A program made the position numbers and the translations under genes. The notes below the pieces were generated by a model, which saw only the letters and a list, made by a program, of their open reading frames with translations, was not told the origin of the DNA and did not search any database. Positions 63,549 through 64,000 of a stretch of 64,000 nt of DNA are shown here, in pieces. Every line of letters begins with the position of its first letter. Within the stretch, counting starts at the first letter, position 1. This stretch comes from Todiramphus chloris collaris (taxonomy: Eukaryota; Chordata; Aves; Coraciiformes; Alcedinidae), in the NCBI GenBank assembly GCA_025345505.1, contig JANVCC010000011.1, positions 10,638,184 through 10,702,183 on the forward strand, given 5' to 3'.

Positions 63549-64000
63549 CTGTGTTTCCTGGCTTTCTGGTTCTTCGGAATACCTCATTTGTTTGGGGGTG
63601 TCTTGACCAATATTCATAGTCCTTATGGCAAAAGTGATAACCATCTACAGGTGAAGAGAACAGAGCTGATACAGCAAATTTAGTGCTCTGCAGACAGCCT
63701 GGAATTCTAACAGAGACCTGTAAATTACCTTGACCTGCCTGACTGGAGCGTCAGCTTCAGAAGTCCAGTGATTGCACTTCGAGTGTCATCAACAACTAAT
63801 TCAGCGCTGACTGATTTATGTAATACTATCAGGGAATAGTAGGCCAGAGAGGTAGACAGGGGACAGCAAAAACAGCAAAAGAATATGGAGAAGGAGCAAT
63901 TAAAAGGCAGCAGAGGGGTTGGGATTGGATCTATCTAATAAGTAGATAATCTGTTAAATTGGGATCTATTAAGTAAAGATGAACACGATATGAATTATTA

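Larger units (their letters stand above)
46382..64000 (+). other. PTCHD1: PTCHD1 intron 2 (partial)
   Basis: Phase-1 intron beginning GTAACT. I searched downstream for the expected large last coding exon (the continuation of the sterol-sensing-like domain beginning with a codon-338 glycine, several membrane helices and a long C-terminal half). No open frame long enough exists on + after 46785, so the exon lies beyond the window. Contains a TG run (46411-46422), a CR1 3' fragment, a larger CR1 copy, a pyrimidine-rich block and unique DNA. No other gene recognised. Confidence 0.85.

Noticed and set aside
46382-64000. Third (last) PTCHD1 coding exon
   Set aside because: It should give a + strand open frame of several hundred codons with membrane helices; nothing of that kind is present.

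Overview
The window looks like avian (bird) nuclear DNA, probably from a large, gene-poor chromosome. It is AT-rich, has few transposons, and the clear ones are CR1 LINEs with typical avian 3' ends plus a few old MIR-like SINEs. It also has vertebrate-style CpG islands and very long introns. I cannot name the species. No bacterial, plasmid, phage or CRISPR features are present, and most short open frames are chance ORFs.

The one protein-coding gene I recognise is PTCHD1 (patched domain-containing protein 1), on the + strand and incomplete. Exon 1 coding sequence (32175-32525) and exon 2 (45721-46381) have canonical splice sites and together give residues 1-337 plus one base of codon 338. This covers the cytosolic N-terminus, TM1, the large first extracellular loop and the start of the sterol-sensing-like membrane domain. 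The remaining coding exon is not in the window, so 46382-64000 is intron 2. A 400-base run of N (31461-31860) removes part of the CpG-island promoter/5' UTR.

Layout: 1-30480 is intergenic DNA upstream of PTCHD1, with CR1 and MIR-like relics, a CTG repeat and an isolated CpG island (19860-20520). 30480-32174 is the PTCHD1 CpG-island promoter and 5' UTR, with a hairpin, pentanucleotide repeats and a possible extra 5' exon. 32175-46381 holds the two exons and a 13.2-kb intron 1. From 46382 to the end is intron 2, with another CR1 copy, a pyrimidine-rich block and possible conserved noncoding DNA.

The best leads for undescribed biology are regulatory. One is the isolated CpG island about 12 kb upstream, which carries a strong minus-strand splice donor and inverted GGCGCCTC motifs; it could be the start of a PTCHD1-AS-like antisense RNA. 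The other is the PTCHD1 5' region, which has an in-frame upstream ATG, a 12-bp-arm hairpin and a second near-consensus donor beside an octamer/TTTAAA pair. I found no evidence of a novel protein system.
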